Part shown: positions 7,172 through 14,299 of the stretch, piece after piece
Position numbering within the stretch: the first letter of the stretch is position 1
How the letters are laid out: the number at the start of each line of letters is the position of its first letter
Origin: Butyrivibrio sp. WCD3002
Lineage (GTDB): Bacteria; Bacillota; Clostridia; Lachnospirales; Lachnospiraceae
NCBI RefSeq assembly: GCF_000424265.1
Contig: NZ_AUJO01000024.1
Span: 1-53,300 of the forward strand
Length of the DNA stretch: 53,300 bases
Direction: 5' to 3'
Translations under genes and position numbers: made by a program
The notes under the pieces: model-generated
What the model was told of the DNA's origin: nothing
The model's input: only the letters and a program-made list of their open reading frames with translations
Databases searched by the model: none

Positions 7172-8122
7172 CTATACGACGCCGCTTGCCATGTCATGGC
7201 TAAGCTCGGATTGAAAGTAGCTGCTCATCGTGGACGGTGCATTAAACAGCGCTGCCAGCAAATAGTTTTTGATGTTACGAACCTTTGTCGTATTCTCTTT
7301 CATGCAGCCCATAACATACTCAAGATGCATGTTATTGAGCTTCAGAAACTTGGACTTAACAAGGTTTGTAGGATACTCGTTCTTCGAGATCCATATGCTC
7401 GGCTTCTGGCAAAGGACTGTTTCCAGCACAAGGTCATATATGCCCTCGATGATCTCGGCGTCCTGAGGGAAACGCTCAAGCATGGTATCAACAGCCAGAT
7501 TTTCCCTGATGATCTCAGCATAGGTATTGTACTCATCATTCAGATCTGCCTTCATCGAAGAGATATGATTAGTAATAGTAATTAAATTAGTATTACTTGT
7601 ATTATTATAATTAGGGTCGGAATTTCCGTGGTCTAGAACCCGAATTTCACGGGGTCTTGACTCCGATATTTCCGTGGTCTTGACCCCGATTTTTCCGGGG
7701 TCTGAAATATGAGTTTCAGATTCAGAACCCGTTTTTTCCGGAGTCTGAACTTCCGCCATACCTTCAGAAATGAACTTCTTGAGGTAAATGATTGTTGGCT
7801 TACCCTGGCCCTGCTTCTTGCGCTCAATAAGCCCGAATTCCTCAAGTTTATTGAAGAGAACACGGATCTTATCGTCCCCAAATCCCAGCATTTCTGAGGC
7901 TTCCTGCTGTGCAAAGTAGATAAAAGCCCTCTGCTGTTCATCAAACCACTTATTCTTGAGGGATAAAGACATCCTATCCAGCATAAGGCCGTAAAGAACC
8001 TTGGCAGACACGTCAAGCTCCTTAAAATAGGCATTTGTGAACAACAGCTTTGGTATTCTGTAAAAGGACAGCATCTCGGATTCTTGACCCTTGAAATAGT
8101 CAAATACGATTCTTTCGCTCAA
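7172..8122 (-). CDS. RepA_N family replication initiator
   Basis: A 316-residue initiator of low-GC plasmids. The N-terminal RepA_N domain (about residues 1-115) is unmistakable: GQESEMLSFYRIPKLLFTN, then AKVLYGLMLDRMSLSLKN, ending with GLIERKKQGQGKPTIIYLKK. A low-complexity linker (about 125-190) follows, then a C-terminal domain with CMKENTTKVRNIKNYLLAAL that resembles the species-specific DnaA/DnaD-like end of these proteins. The start is TTG at 8120-8122, 8 bases after AGGGAGG. In RepA_N plasmids the origin lies inside this gene, and the linker DNA here indeed carries repeats (7561-7748). A second RepA_N gene precedes it. It ends in TAG. Confidence 0.92.
   Translation of the reverse strand: MSERIVFDYFKGQESEMLSFYRIPKLLFTNAYFKELDVSAKVLYGLMLDRMSLSLKNKWFDEQQRAFIYFAQQEASEMLGFGDDKIRVLFNKLEEFGLIERKKQGQGKPTIIYLKKFISEGMAEVQTPEKTGSESETHISDPGKIGVKTTEISESRPREIRVLDHGNSDPNYNNTSNTNLITITNHISSMKADLNDEYNTYAEIIRENLAVDTMLERFPQDAEIIEGIYDLVLETVLCQKPSIWISKNEYPTNLVKSKFLKLNNMHLEYVMGCMKENTTKVRNIKNYLLAALFNAPSTMSSYFQSELSHDMASGVV
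7561..7748. other. Candidate replication origin: iterons plus AT-rich tract inside the initiator gene
   Basis: Five imperfect copies of TTTCCG(T/G)GGTCTTGA start at 7623, 7645, 7669, 7692 and 7735, that is every 22-24 bp with one double step. They are followed on the other side by a nearly pure A+T tract (7561-7617) suited to strand opening. RepA_N plasmids are known to carry their origin as repeats within rep. The repeats encode the variable linker of the protein, as expected if the DNA rather than the peptide is selected. Confidence 0.65.
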
Positions 8123-8187
8123 TCCTTTTTCCTCCCTTCAGTGACTTTGTGCGATGCTTAGTGGATTTAGGTGGTGCAATTTCTGCA

Positions 8188-8553
8188 CTACCCTATCAAC
8201 TGAAACACGCGCCTCTTATTGAAATTTTTTACGTAGATTTTGCTTGGTTTGCCCTTGACCTGAAGCTTATATATAAGGCCAAACTCTTCAAGCTCGTTCA
8301 TGCTGTCGATAATAGTGTGCCTGGAAAAAGAAATATCTTCCTCCAGCTTTCTGAGCGGATAAATGATATAAACACGGTTTTCTTCGTCATACCAGTTATG
8401 CCTTTTTGCTTCACGCATCCGATCTAAAAGAACTGCGTACAGCATCTTGGCCGAAGCCGACAGGGAAGAAAAGCTCTTCCCCGTCAGAAGTTCTTTCGGA
8501 ATCTCTACAGAAGCAAACTGCTCAGCCTGGGTATTATAGAAATAGTCCATCAT
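8188..8553 (-). CDS. Short RepA_N-domain protein
   Basis: A 121-residue protein consisting only of a RepA_N-type DNA-binding domain: FASVEIPKELLTGKSF, then SASAKMLYAVLLDRMREAKR, then SRHTIIDSMNELEEFGLIY and GKPSKIYVKNF. It aligns along its whole length with the first 115 residues of the full initiator next door but lacks the linker and C-terminal domain. The start ATG at 8551-8553 lies 2 bases after the ParB stop, with GAGGA inside parB, so translation is coupled. It could be a regulator or a decoy of initiation, or a relic of a second replicon. It ends in TAG. Confidence 0.82.
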   Translation of the reverse strand: MMDYFYNTQAEQFASVEIPKELLTGKSFSSLSASAKMLYAVLLDRMREAKRHNWYDEENRVYIIYPLRKLEEDISFSRHTIIDSMNELEEFGLIYKLQVKGKPSKIYVKNFNKRRVFQLIG

Positions 8554-8555
8554 AG

Positions 8556-9467
8556 TCAGTTGTCCTCGCTTTCGTGGGTTCTCTTCCACTCCTCACAGAA
8601 TTCCAGAAGAATCTTCTCAATCTGTGTCTGAGAGTAGTAGGCAGGAAAGTACTGGTTGAGTTTGCGCTCGTTGAAAGTGATCTTCTTTCTTACATGAGGA
8701 GTGGACCTGTTCTTGATCAGAATATCTATCATCTGCTCTTGTGTGAGAGAATCATCTTCACGGTAAGGTCTGAGCTCAATTAACTGCTCCTGCTTTATCA
8801 TGCCGTTTTCGGTAATGTATTCGTATAGCCATTGCTGATAAGTATGATTAAAATAGGAAATCTCAACTCCTACAAAAACGGCAAGTTTTCCTTCATCAAC
8901 CATTTTCAACAACTTGGGAATCAGTTCTGTAAGTCTGATGTATCTAAACACTTGCGTTCTGTTTAGTCCACTTGCCTTACCAACAATGTCCCCTGAGTTT
9001 GACTTTGTTTCTTCAAGAAACAAAGTTCCTGTTAACTCTTTCCCTTGGTGCTTAATTGCATCCATTTTCATCTTAAAAGCAAATGCTCTTTCGCTAGGAA
9101 GAATCTCTTCCCTCTGCATGTTCGCATTAACCATGGCAATCGTGGCATCATCATTGGTCATTTCCTTGATGATTGCCGGAATCTTCCTAAGCCCCGCTCT
9201 TTTAGCTGCATGGAGCCTTCTGTGGCCGGAAATCATCTCATAAGTGCCTTCATCATCCGGTCTTACAAGAACCGGAGTAAGAACTCCGCTTTCCTTGATG
9301 CTTTCCACCAGCTCATCCATCTTTTCATCATCAACAACCCTGAAAGGATGATTCTCAAAGGGATATATAGTCATTACATCGAGATCTACAGTCCCCTCGG
9401 TGCTTGGAACACCGAGGAGCTCATCTATACTAGATAGCTTTACTTTCTGACCAACTCTTTGTGCCAT
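8556..9467 (-). CDS. parB: ParB/Spo0J-like partition protein
   Basis: A 303-residue centromere-binding protein. The ParB N-terminal domain contains LVESIKESGVLTPVLVRP and the arginine-rich box II EMISGHRRLHAAKRAG (about residues 78-93), which in the family binds CTP. A central HTH appears around residues 160-185 (DIVGKASGLNRTQVFRYIRL). It works with the ParA ATPase to segregate the replicon. The gene starts 38 bp inside parA with GGAGG 9 bases before ATG. No chromosomal-type parS (TGTTCCACGTGAAACA) was found, so it must read a plasmid-specific site. Confidence 0.93.
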   Translation of the reverse strand: MAQRVGQKVKLSSIDELLGVPSTEGTVDLDVMTIYPFENHPFRVVDDEKMDELVESIKESGVLTPVLVRPDDEGTYEMISGHRRLHAAKRAGLRKIPAIIKEMTNDDATIAMVNANMQREEILPSERAFAFKMKMDAIKHQGKELTGTLFLEETKSNSGDIVGKASGLNRTQVFRYIRLTELIPKLLKMVDEGKLAVFVGVEISYFNHTYQQWLYEYITENGMIKQEQLIELRPYREDDSLTQEQMIDILIKNRSTPHVRKKITFNERKLNQYFPAYYSQTQIEKILLEFCEEWKRTHESEDN

Positions 9468-10242
9468 TGTTCATAACCTCCTTTATGAAACTCGTGTAAG
9501 CAAATGCTGCCTTTCCTTTTGGATCATATTGGTACAGGCTGCTTCCTGAAGCGCTTATCTCGGCAGCTCTCACAGATAAAGGGATCTCTGTCTCAAAAAC
9601 ATTGATGCTTGATGAATAGACATCATAAATCTGAGCAGCAATATCTTTTGCATAATTGGTTCTGTTATCCACCATAGTGATGAGGATTCCCTCAATCTCA
9701 AGCTTAGGATTGAGCTGACGCTTTACTCTTCCTATAGTCTTAATAAGCTGCTGCAGCCCCTTCACCGGAAGATACGCAGCCTGGCAGGGAATAATAACAG
9801 AATCTGCGCAGGCAAGAGCATTTATGGTCATCATGCCAAGAGATGGCATGCAGTCGATAATAATGTAGTCGTAAAGCTCTCTGGCCTTGTCCACATATTC
9901 TCTGAGGATCGTCTCCCTGCTTATAACACCGGTCATGCTGATCTCCAGGCTGGAAAGTTCTATATTACCCGGCATCAGGTCAACTCCTTCCGGATGGTGG
10001 ATGAGGCCCTGTGAAACATCCACAGGCTCGTCATTGATGATATTTACAAGAGCTGTAGCCAGGGAATAGTCCAGTCTGTCCGGCTCATCACAGCCTAGAC
10101 TGATTGTCATTGATCCCTGGGGATCCGCGTCGATATTCAGTACCCTGTAGCCTTCTCTTGCAAGCCCGATGCCCAGATTTACGGCAGAAACGGTCTTCCC
10201 TACACCCCCTTTTTGATTTGCTACTGCTATGACCTTAGACAT
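9430..10242 (-). CDS. parA: ParA family partition ATPase
   Basis: A 270-residue type Ib ParA/Soj-like ATPase without an N-terminal HTH. The deviant Walker A KGGVGKTVSAVNLG is at residues 11-24, the Walker A' Asp is in VLNIDADPQGSMT, and Walker B is in YDYIIIDCMPSLG. The family uses ATP-dependent binding to nucleoid DNA to move ParB-bound plasmids. It is first in the parA-parB-rep operon, 12 bp after the DUF6462-like regulator. It ends in TAG, with only two codons before the next TGA. Confidence 0.95.
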   Translation of the reverse strand: MSKVIAVANQKGGVGKTVSAVNLGIGLAREGYRVLNIDADPQGSMTISLGCDEPDRLDYSLATALVNIINDEPVDVSQGLIHHPEGVDLMPGNIELSSLEISMTGVISRETILREYVDKARELYDYIIIDCMPSLGMMTINALACADSVIIPCQAAYLPVKGLQQLIKTIGRVKRQLNPKLEIEGILITMVDNRTNYAKDIAAQIYDVYSSSINVFETEIPLSVRAAEISASGSSLYQYDPKGKAAFAYTSFIKEVMNNGTKSWSESKAI

Positions 10243-10254
10243 ATAGTTTCCTCC

Positions 10255-10716
10255 TTATTCCTCAAATGACTCGATGAAAGCATCAATTTTTTCCGTGTTA
10301 CACAGAACCACACCCTTTACCTTTCGGGTAGCCTTAGCGTCTTTTGCCAGTTGCTCAAATGTATGAAGCCCCATTGAGTAGAGCTCTGCACCTTCTGCGT
10401 ACCTCACATACTTTTTCTTGCCTTCCTTAACCAATTCTTCGATGTTATCAACCAGTTTTCTTCTTGCCATATCTTCGTCCTCTCTTTTCAAATCCAATAT
10501 GCAGTTTTTCTCGATGTATTCATCAAGAACATCCAGATCTACAAGGGCAGTCTTTCGTAGTTTTATATTTGCCTTGGCCTCCTTGCAGATATTCACAAAT
10601 GACCAGTAAGCCATCGCATAGAGCCTCGCTCCCTGGGCGTAGGTGCAGTAGCGATGTTTCTTACCTTCCAGATACTTTTCCAGATCAACTGGCGGTGGGG
10701 ATTTTGAACGATTCAT
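10255..10716 (-). CDS. Tandem-duplicated small DNA-binding protein (DUF6462/excisionase-like)
   Basis: The 153-residue protein is two copies of one unit. Copy 1 (about residues 14-70) has GKKHRYCTYAQGARLYAMA and ends VDLDVLDEYIE; copy 2 (about 98-152) has GKKKYVRYAEGAELYSMG and ends CNTEKIDAFIE. Each looks like the winged-helix excisionase-type fold (R/YAxGAxLYxM, Ala/Lys-rich helix, D-x-LDxxIE end) seen in DUF6462 proteins of Lachnospiraceae. It lies directly upstream of parA and probably binds the par promoter or centromere, which is inference. Confidence 0.75.
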   Translation of the reverse strand: MNRSKSPPPVDLEKYLEGKKHRYCTYAQGARLYAMAYWSFVNICKEAKANIKLRKTALVDLDVLDEYIEKNCILDLKREDEDMARRKLVDNIEELVKEGKKKYVRYAEGAELYSMGLHTFEQLAKDAKATRKVKGVVLCNTEKIDAFIESFEE

Positions 10717-10790
10717 CTGTAACCTCCGTTTTTTGGTGTTACAGGATGTGATTTAAGAAAAAAGAATTGAGATTTTTAGAAATAAAAAAA

Positions 10791-10824
10791 CCACATTTCT
10801 TCTTTTTGATAGAGAGAAATGTGG
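10791..10824 (-). terminator. Rho-independent terminator upstream of the par operon
   Basis: CCACATTTCT (10791-10800) and AGAAATGTGG (10815-10824) form a perfect 10-bp stem. On the minus strand the stem is followed by seven T residues (10784-10790). It would stop transcription arriving from the small genes at 11.0-11.5 kb before the par/rep operon. Confidence 0.75.
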
Positions 10825-10888
10825 ATTAGAATTAAGCTTCTTTGGATTCAAAAAGATATGAACCGCTTATTCCTCGAGACATTTGCCC

Positions 10889-10922
10889 CGGGATAAAGAC
10901 TTTTCTCAAAATCTTTATCCCG
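10889..10922. repeat. Perfect 11-bp inverted repeat
   Basis: CGGGATAAAGA (10889-10899) and TCTTTATCCCG (10912-10922) pair around a 12-base loop. No long T run follows on either strand (the plus strand has TTTAAGTCGTTTTT), so it may be a weak terminator or a protein-binding site of the partition region. Confidence 0.55.
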
Positions 10923-10970
10923 TTTAAGTCGTTTTTGGACCATTTTTCGGACTTTTTTATGTCTACATAT

Positions 10971-11177
10971 TCATCCATGGAAGCCCTGTTTCATGCTGGC
11001 AATCTGTACGTACTCATCCACTGACATACTATGATGTCCAATGGAATCGTTGTAAATCCAATGCATTTTTGGATTCAGCGGGTTCTCCACGGAGAAACGT
11101 GGTAAATACGCGAAGCTGTGTGTCATTTGCTTGATTTTAGCGTCGGGAAGGGCTTTTGAGCATCTTGTAATCATCAT
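10971..11177 (-). CDS. Small hypothetical protein
   Basis: A 68-residue frame with balanced composition, including AYLPRFSVENPLNPKMHWIY in the middle. It has no recognised family and only a weak AAGAAG-type ribosome site before its ATG. It lies between two inverted repeats and upstream of the par operon. It may be a small accessory gene or the tail of a decayed larger gene. Confidence 0.4.
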   Translation of the reverse strand: MMITRCSKALPDAKIKQMTHSFAYLPRFSVENPLNPKMHWIYNDSIGHHSMSVDEYVQIASMKQGFHG

Positions 11178-11257
11178 AAAACTTCTTAAACGCTCTTATT
11201 CTCTAATTCCTCCTTGTTTATCCCACATATCAGTTTTTATCGCATTTTATCAGATAT

Positions 11258-11296
11258 GGGTGTAACGGGTGTAAGTTGGGTGTATGGGTGGGTGTA
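11258..11296. repeat. Phased GGGTGTA repeats
   Basis: GGGTGTA occurs at 11258, 11267, 11278 and 11290, with a partial GGGTG at 11286, giving spacings of 9, 11 and 12 bp (about one helical turn). A region with such face-of-helix repeats near parA/parB is a plausible centromere or iteron cluster. The flanks CCCACATATCAG (11222-11233) and CAGATATGGG (11251-11260) form an imperfect inverted repeat. Confidence 0.5.
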
Positions 11297-11337
11297 AATT
11301 ATTTGTCTCCCACCCGCGGACATCATAACCTAGGAAA

Positions 11338-11544
11338 TCACCTAAATCTGTCTATCGGCTCCTTCGATTTCATTATGATTTTACCTACTGCTTCTATCTC
11401 ATCTTCATCCATATCCTCAATCATTAAGATCACTGCTTTGTACGTAGCAGTGTACTCCTGCAAGGATCTTACGATTCCTCTTTCTTTCATAACCAACACA
11501 TAATACAGATTGATCCATGTTGGTATTCCATTTTTCCTAGTCAT
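11338..11544 (-). CDS. Small hypothetical protein
   Basis: A 68-residue protein starting MTRKNGIPTWINLYYVLVM after a clear GGAGGTGTC ribosome site; upstream in-frame codons are less likely. The C-terminal half is acidic (MIEDMDEDEIEAVGKIIM). No family is recognised. It is the first gene on this strand after the 47-bp repeat copy at 11563-11609. Confidence 0.55.
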   Translation of the reverse strand: MTRKNGIPTWINLYYVLVMKERGIVRSLQEYTATYKAVILMIEDMDEDEIEAVGKIIMKSKEPIDRFR

Positions 11545-11562
11545 GACACCTCCAAATAATAT

Positions 11563-11609
11563 TAGCGCCATGCATCTGATCTCCTGATCAAATTCACGAC
11601 GCTATGTAT
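11563..11609. repeat. 47-bp repeat, copy A
   Basis: Begins TAGCGCCATG and ends TCACGACGCTATGTAT, both identical to copy B (11987-12033); the 21 bases between are about half to two-thirds conserved. It flanks the DUF898-like remnant on its left. It could be an attachment site, a binding array or an intergenic repeat. Confidence 0.65.
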
Positions 11610-11652
11610 CATAACTCCGGTTCTATCATCAGCCGCCTAATTTCAGACACCA

Positions 11653-11937
11653 TCATCTTACAAAATCCGTATGTGAAACCTTCCACTTTATAAGTTTTAT
11701 TCCTACCCAGAATCCGTAGATTCCCAAGGTGATTATTGAAAGAATCAGCCACTTGATCCAATTACCAAACAGTCCGATAGCACTTCCACTAAACTGTAGC
11801 CTGCGACCATTTATTACTGTGTGCTTTATCTCCCAGTTATAAACCATGGTATAAGCCCAAGGCAGGCATATTCCACAGGTACATGTAGTCACAATAATTC
11901 CCAGAAGGCGATAACCTGGGAAAGGGAAGGCGATGAA
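11653..11937 (-). pseudogene. DUF898-like membrane protein fragment
   Basis: The readable frame contains GYRLLGIIVTTCTCGICLPW, YNWEIKHTVINGRRL and LFGNWIKWLILSIITLGIYG with a final HTDFVR. This is the last repeat unit of DUF898-type proteins (usually preceded by a zinc ribbon or further repeats). Upstream the frame meets TGA at 11938-11940 and no ribosome site is present; a GTG at 11890-11892 is the only internal start. The fragment lies exactly between the two 47-bp repeats, as if captured or left behind by an integration or excision event. Confidence 0.6.
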
Positions 11938-11986
11938 TCACATCAAAACGACTCACCGCCTTTTATATGGAAAAGAGGAATGAAAA

Positions 11987-12033
11987 TAGCGCCATGTGCC
12001 CGATACCATGATCAGACTCACGACGCTATGTAT
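11987..12033. repeat. 47-bp repeat, copy B, abutting the integrase stop
   Basis: TAGCGCCATG (11987-11996) through TCACGACGCTATGTAT (12018-12033). The last base is part of the integrase TAA (12033-12035). ATAGCG at one end and CGCTAT at the other make an imperfect dyad. Position directly after int is where Tn916-like elements carry their end and Int-binding sites. Confidence 0.65.
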
Positions 12034-13265
12034 TATTCGTTATCTTTCTTATTCATGAATTCCTCAAAATTCAGCATCTCTTTCTTTTTAAAATCCTTTG
12101 TTGCATCAGTATATATATCAAGCGTAGTTGATATATCCGTATGTCCCAGGAGCTCCTGAATTACTTTTATATTTACACCAGCTTCGCACAATCTCGTTGC
12201 AAATGTATGTCTGAGATTATGGCAGCTGAAGTTAGGAAGAAGTATCACCTTTTCATTTCCCTTTCTGTTATCAAGCACCTTTTGATTACAGTCTCTAATG
12301 ATTCTCTTAAGTGCCTTATTAAGAGTACTCTGGTTCTGAACATTTCCATTTTGATTAACAAAAATGAAATTGGTATATCCATCAATACTCACCTTGCAGT
12401 GGATCCCGGTATATTCCTGATATTCCTTTTCCTGTTCCAGAGCCTCTTTTACTGACTTCATCATCGGGATTGTTCTCTCTCCCTTTTTCGTCTTTGGCGT
12501 ATTGATTCCAAAGTAGCATCCATTATCAGAATGTCGGTAGTAAACTAGGGTGTGATTCACATCGATCAGTCCTTCCTCCTCATCAACATCTTCGAAACGA
12601 AGGCCAGTTAGCTCTCCTACCCTTAAACCCGTCCCAAGCATAAAAGCGAATACCGGATACCAGTGATTATACATAGGTGTCACCCTAAGATATTCAAGGA
12701 AAAGATCCTGCTGTTCAACCGTAAGGGCCATTCTCTTTTCGGAGCCAAGATTTCTTGACTGCTTCAATTCTTTTATGGCCTTATCACCAATGTTATTTCT
12801 GATATATCCGTCTTCAACGGCAACATCCAAAACCTGATGGAGTACGGTATGTATACTATCGATGGTTGCAACCTTAAGCCCTCTCTCATCCAGCATCTTA
12901 TTATAATATCTTCTTATATCAGATTTTTTCAGGGCAACAATTCTGTTCTTTCCTATGTCATCCCTTACAAATCGCTCCCATGTATACATATAGTTCTGGA
13001 AAGTATTATCCTTAAGTCCCTTTTTCATGATCTTCCAAAGATCGAAGACTTCATTCAATGTAACATTTTTGGCATCTGTACGAATTCCATCGTACTTGTC
13101 CCTCTGGATGTTATCTTCCTTTTCACGGAGCTTATCAAGTGTCGGTGCATATATGGTCTCCCGCTTGCCAATACTGCTTCTCCAGCGATACATATATGTA
13201 CCATCTTTTCTCTGGGTTTCATTTTCTTTTAAAACCCTGCCATTAGAATCTTTTCTTCGTTCCAT
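12033..13265 (-). CDS. Tyrosine recombinase/integrase, Tn916 Int-like
   Basis: A 410-residue site-specific recombinase. Residues about 15-50 resemble the arm-binding domain of Tn916 Int (RKDGTYMYRWRS, then TLDKLREKE). A SAM-like core-binding domain (about 65-170) and the catalytic domain follow. Catalytic residues are visible: Arg in GTGLRVGELTGLRFEDV, His-x-x-Arg in CHNLRHTFATRL, His in LLGHTDISTTLDIY, whose final Tyr is the nucleophile. Starts at ATG 13263-13265 after GAAGGAGG. With two excisionase genes upstream it forms a standard integration/excision module. Confidence 0.95.
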   Translation of the reverse strand: MERRKDSNGRVLKENETQRKDGTYMYRWRSSIGKRETIYAPTLDKLREKEDNIQRDKYDGIRTDAKNVTLNEVFDLWKIMKKGLKDNTFQNYMYTWERFVRDDIGKNRIVALKKSDIRRYYNKMLDERGLKVATIDSIHTVLHQVLDVAVEDGYIRNNIGDKAIKELKQSRNLGSEKRMALTVEQQDLFLEYLRVTPMYNHWYPVFAFMLGTGLRVGELTGLRFEDVDEEEGLIDVNHTLVYYRHSDNGCYFGINTPKTKKGERTIPMMKSVKEALEQEKEYQEYTGIHCKVSIDGYTNFIFVNQNGNVQNQSTLNKALKRIIRDCNQKVLDNRKGNEKVILLPNFSCHNLRHTFATRLCEAGVNIKVIQELLGHTDISTTLDIYTDATKDFKKKEMLNFEEFMNKKDNE

Positions 13266-13342
13266 TCATTTCCTCCTTCAAAAAAACTAGGTTGATATGC
13301 CTTGAAATTAGCACACCAACCTGTTTCACACCATGATGCCGA

Positions 13343-13543
13343 TCAAATGGAAAAAGTCTTTCCAATATAATCATCAAACTGTTTTCTCTTTATCAGCCTT
13401 TTCCTGCCAACGTATAACACAAAAGTACAACTGTCACTTTCAGTCATGTCCCTCAGCTTATGTTCCCCGATGTTATATAGCGCTGCTGCCTCTTCGATAG
13501 TAAGCGTTGGCCTTTCACAAAGTCTGATATCATATTTATCCAT
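13343..13543 (-). CDS. Excisionase (Tn916 Xis-like), copy 1
   Basis: A 66-residue winged-helix directionality factor: RPTLTIEEAAALYNIGEHKL is the MerR-like helix, and FVLYVGRKRLIKRKQF is the wing that ends with FDDYIGK. It bends DNA at element ends so that Int excises rather than integrates. It is about 80% identical to copy 2, including shared 3' flanking bases (CCATGATGCCG), so the pair arose by tandem duplication. Confidence 0.88.
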   Translation of the reverse strand: MDKYDIRLCERPTLTIEEAAALYNIGEHKLRDMTESDSCTFVLYVGRKRLIKRKQFDDYIGKTFSI

Positions 13544-13621
13544 CTGGACCCTCCTTACATGAAAACATTTCTGCTACATGTTCAAACTATCATTTTTATT
13601 TCAGAAGCTCCATGATGCCGG

Positions 13622-13831
13622 TTATATGGAAAAAGCTTTTCCAATATAGTCATCGAACTGCTTTCTCTTTATCAGTCTCTTCCGTCCAACAAACAGGACA
13701 TATGGACATGAATCCTGATCCGTAAGATCCCTCAATTTGTTTTCACCTATATTGTAGAGAGCTGCCGCTTCTTCTACAGTCAACGTCGGTCTTTCGCATA
13801 GTCTTATTTCGTACTTTTCTACTCTTTCCAT
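13622..13831 (-). CDS. Excisionase (Tn916 Xis-like), copy 2
   Basis: A 69-residue paralogue of the neighbour with RPTLTVEEAAALYNIGENKL and FVGRKRLIKRKQFDDYIGK. The start is taken at the ATG 13829-13831 (MERVEKYEIRLC). The 5' end overlaps the 3' end of the mazF-like gene by 89 bp in another frame, so it is probably expressed after or together with the toxin. CCATGATGCCG follows its stop region, as for copy 1. Confidence 0.85.
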   Translation of the reverse strand: MERVEKYEIRLCERPTLTVEEAAALYNIGENKLRDLTDQDSCPYVLFVGRKRLIKRKQFDDYIGKAFSI

Positions 13832-14207
13832 CCTTTTTCCCTCTTTTCTTGTTATCAATATTAAGTTGCACCAAAATCGAATTATCGATATATCTTCTCA
13901 TGAACTTTTCATCGAGTATCCCCATATATTCGATCAACCTAGTTTTATCAATTGTCATGATCTGCTCAGCAATCGTTGCTGATTTTTCTTTAAGGCCACC
14001 CACACCATCAAGAATCACATGTGTAGGAAGCCCACTGCTTTTGTGTATCTTTGTCGTTATTGGTAATACTGTAACTGTCGGGGAATACTTATTCCCCCTG
14101 TTGTTCTGTACAATGAGAACAGGCCTTATACCTTTCTGTTCAGAACCAACTCCCTCGCCAAGATCTGCAAGATAGATTTCGCCACGCTGGATTTCATTCA
14201 TCCCCAT
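13743..14207 (-). CDS. MazF/PemK-like endoribonuclease toxin
   Basis: The first 115 residues are a canonical MazF: EIQRGEIYLADLGEGVGSEQ, then GIRPVLIVQNNRGNKYSPTV with the catalytic Arg, the ITTKIHKSSGLPTHV strand and EQIMTIDKTRLIEYMG. The family cuts single-stranded mRNA. No antitoxin gene is found next to it. An extra C-terminal tail of about 40 basic residues is encoded in sequence that overlaps the excisionase gene, so the true stop may have been lost. The ATG at 14205-14207 is the preferred start; GTG at 14213 and ATG at 14201 are alternatives. Immediately upstream is the structured gene-free region. Confidence 0.85.
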   Translation of the reverse strand: MGMNEIQRGEIYLADLGEGVGSEQKGIRPVLIVQNNRGNKYSPTVTVLPITTKIHKSSGLPTHVILDGVGGLKEKSATIAEQIMTIDKTRLIEYMGILDEKFMRRYIDNSILVQLNIDNKKRGKKDGKSRKVRNKTMRKTDVDCRRSGSSLQYR

Positions 14208-14237
14208 CACCACCTTCTTCTATCTTTTTTATGTAAA

Positions 14238-14278
14238 GAGGGAGTCCTTCCATATTGTTATATAGAAGGAACACCCTC
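14238..14278. repeat. Hairpin upstream of the MazF gene
   Basis: GAGGG (14238-14242) pairs with CCCTC (14274-14278), and TCCTTC (14245-14250) with GAAGGA (14265-14270). Without a clean T run, it resembles an mRNA leader structure or the 3' end of the putative RNA just upstream. Confidence 0.5.
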
Positions 14279-14299
14279 GTAATATTCCAGCGAAATTAA

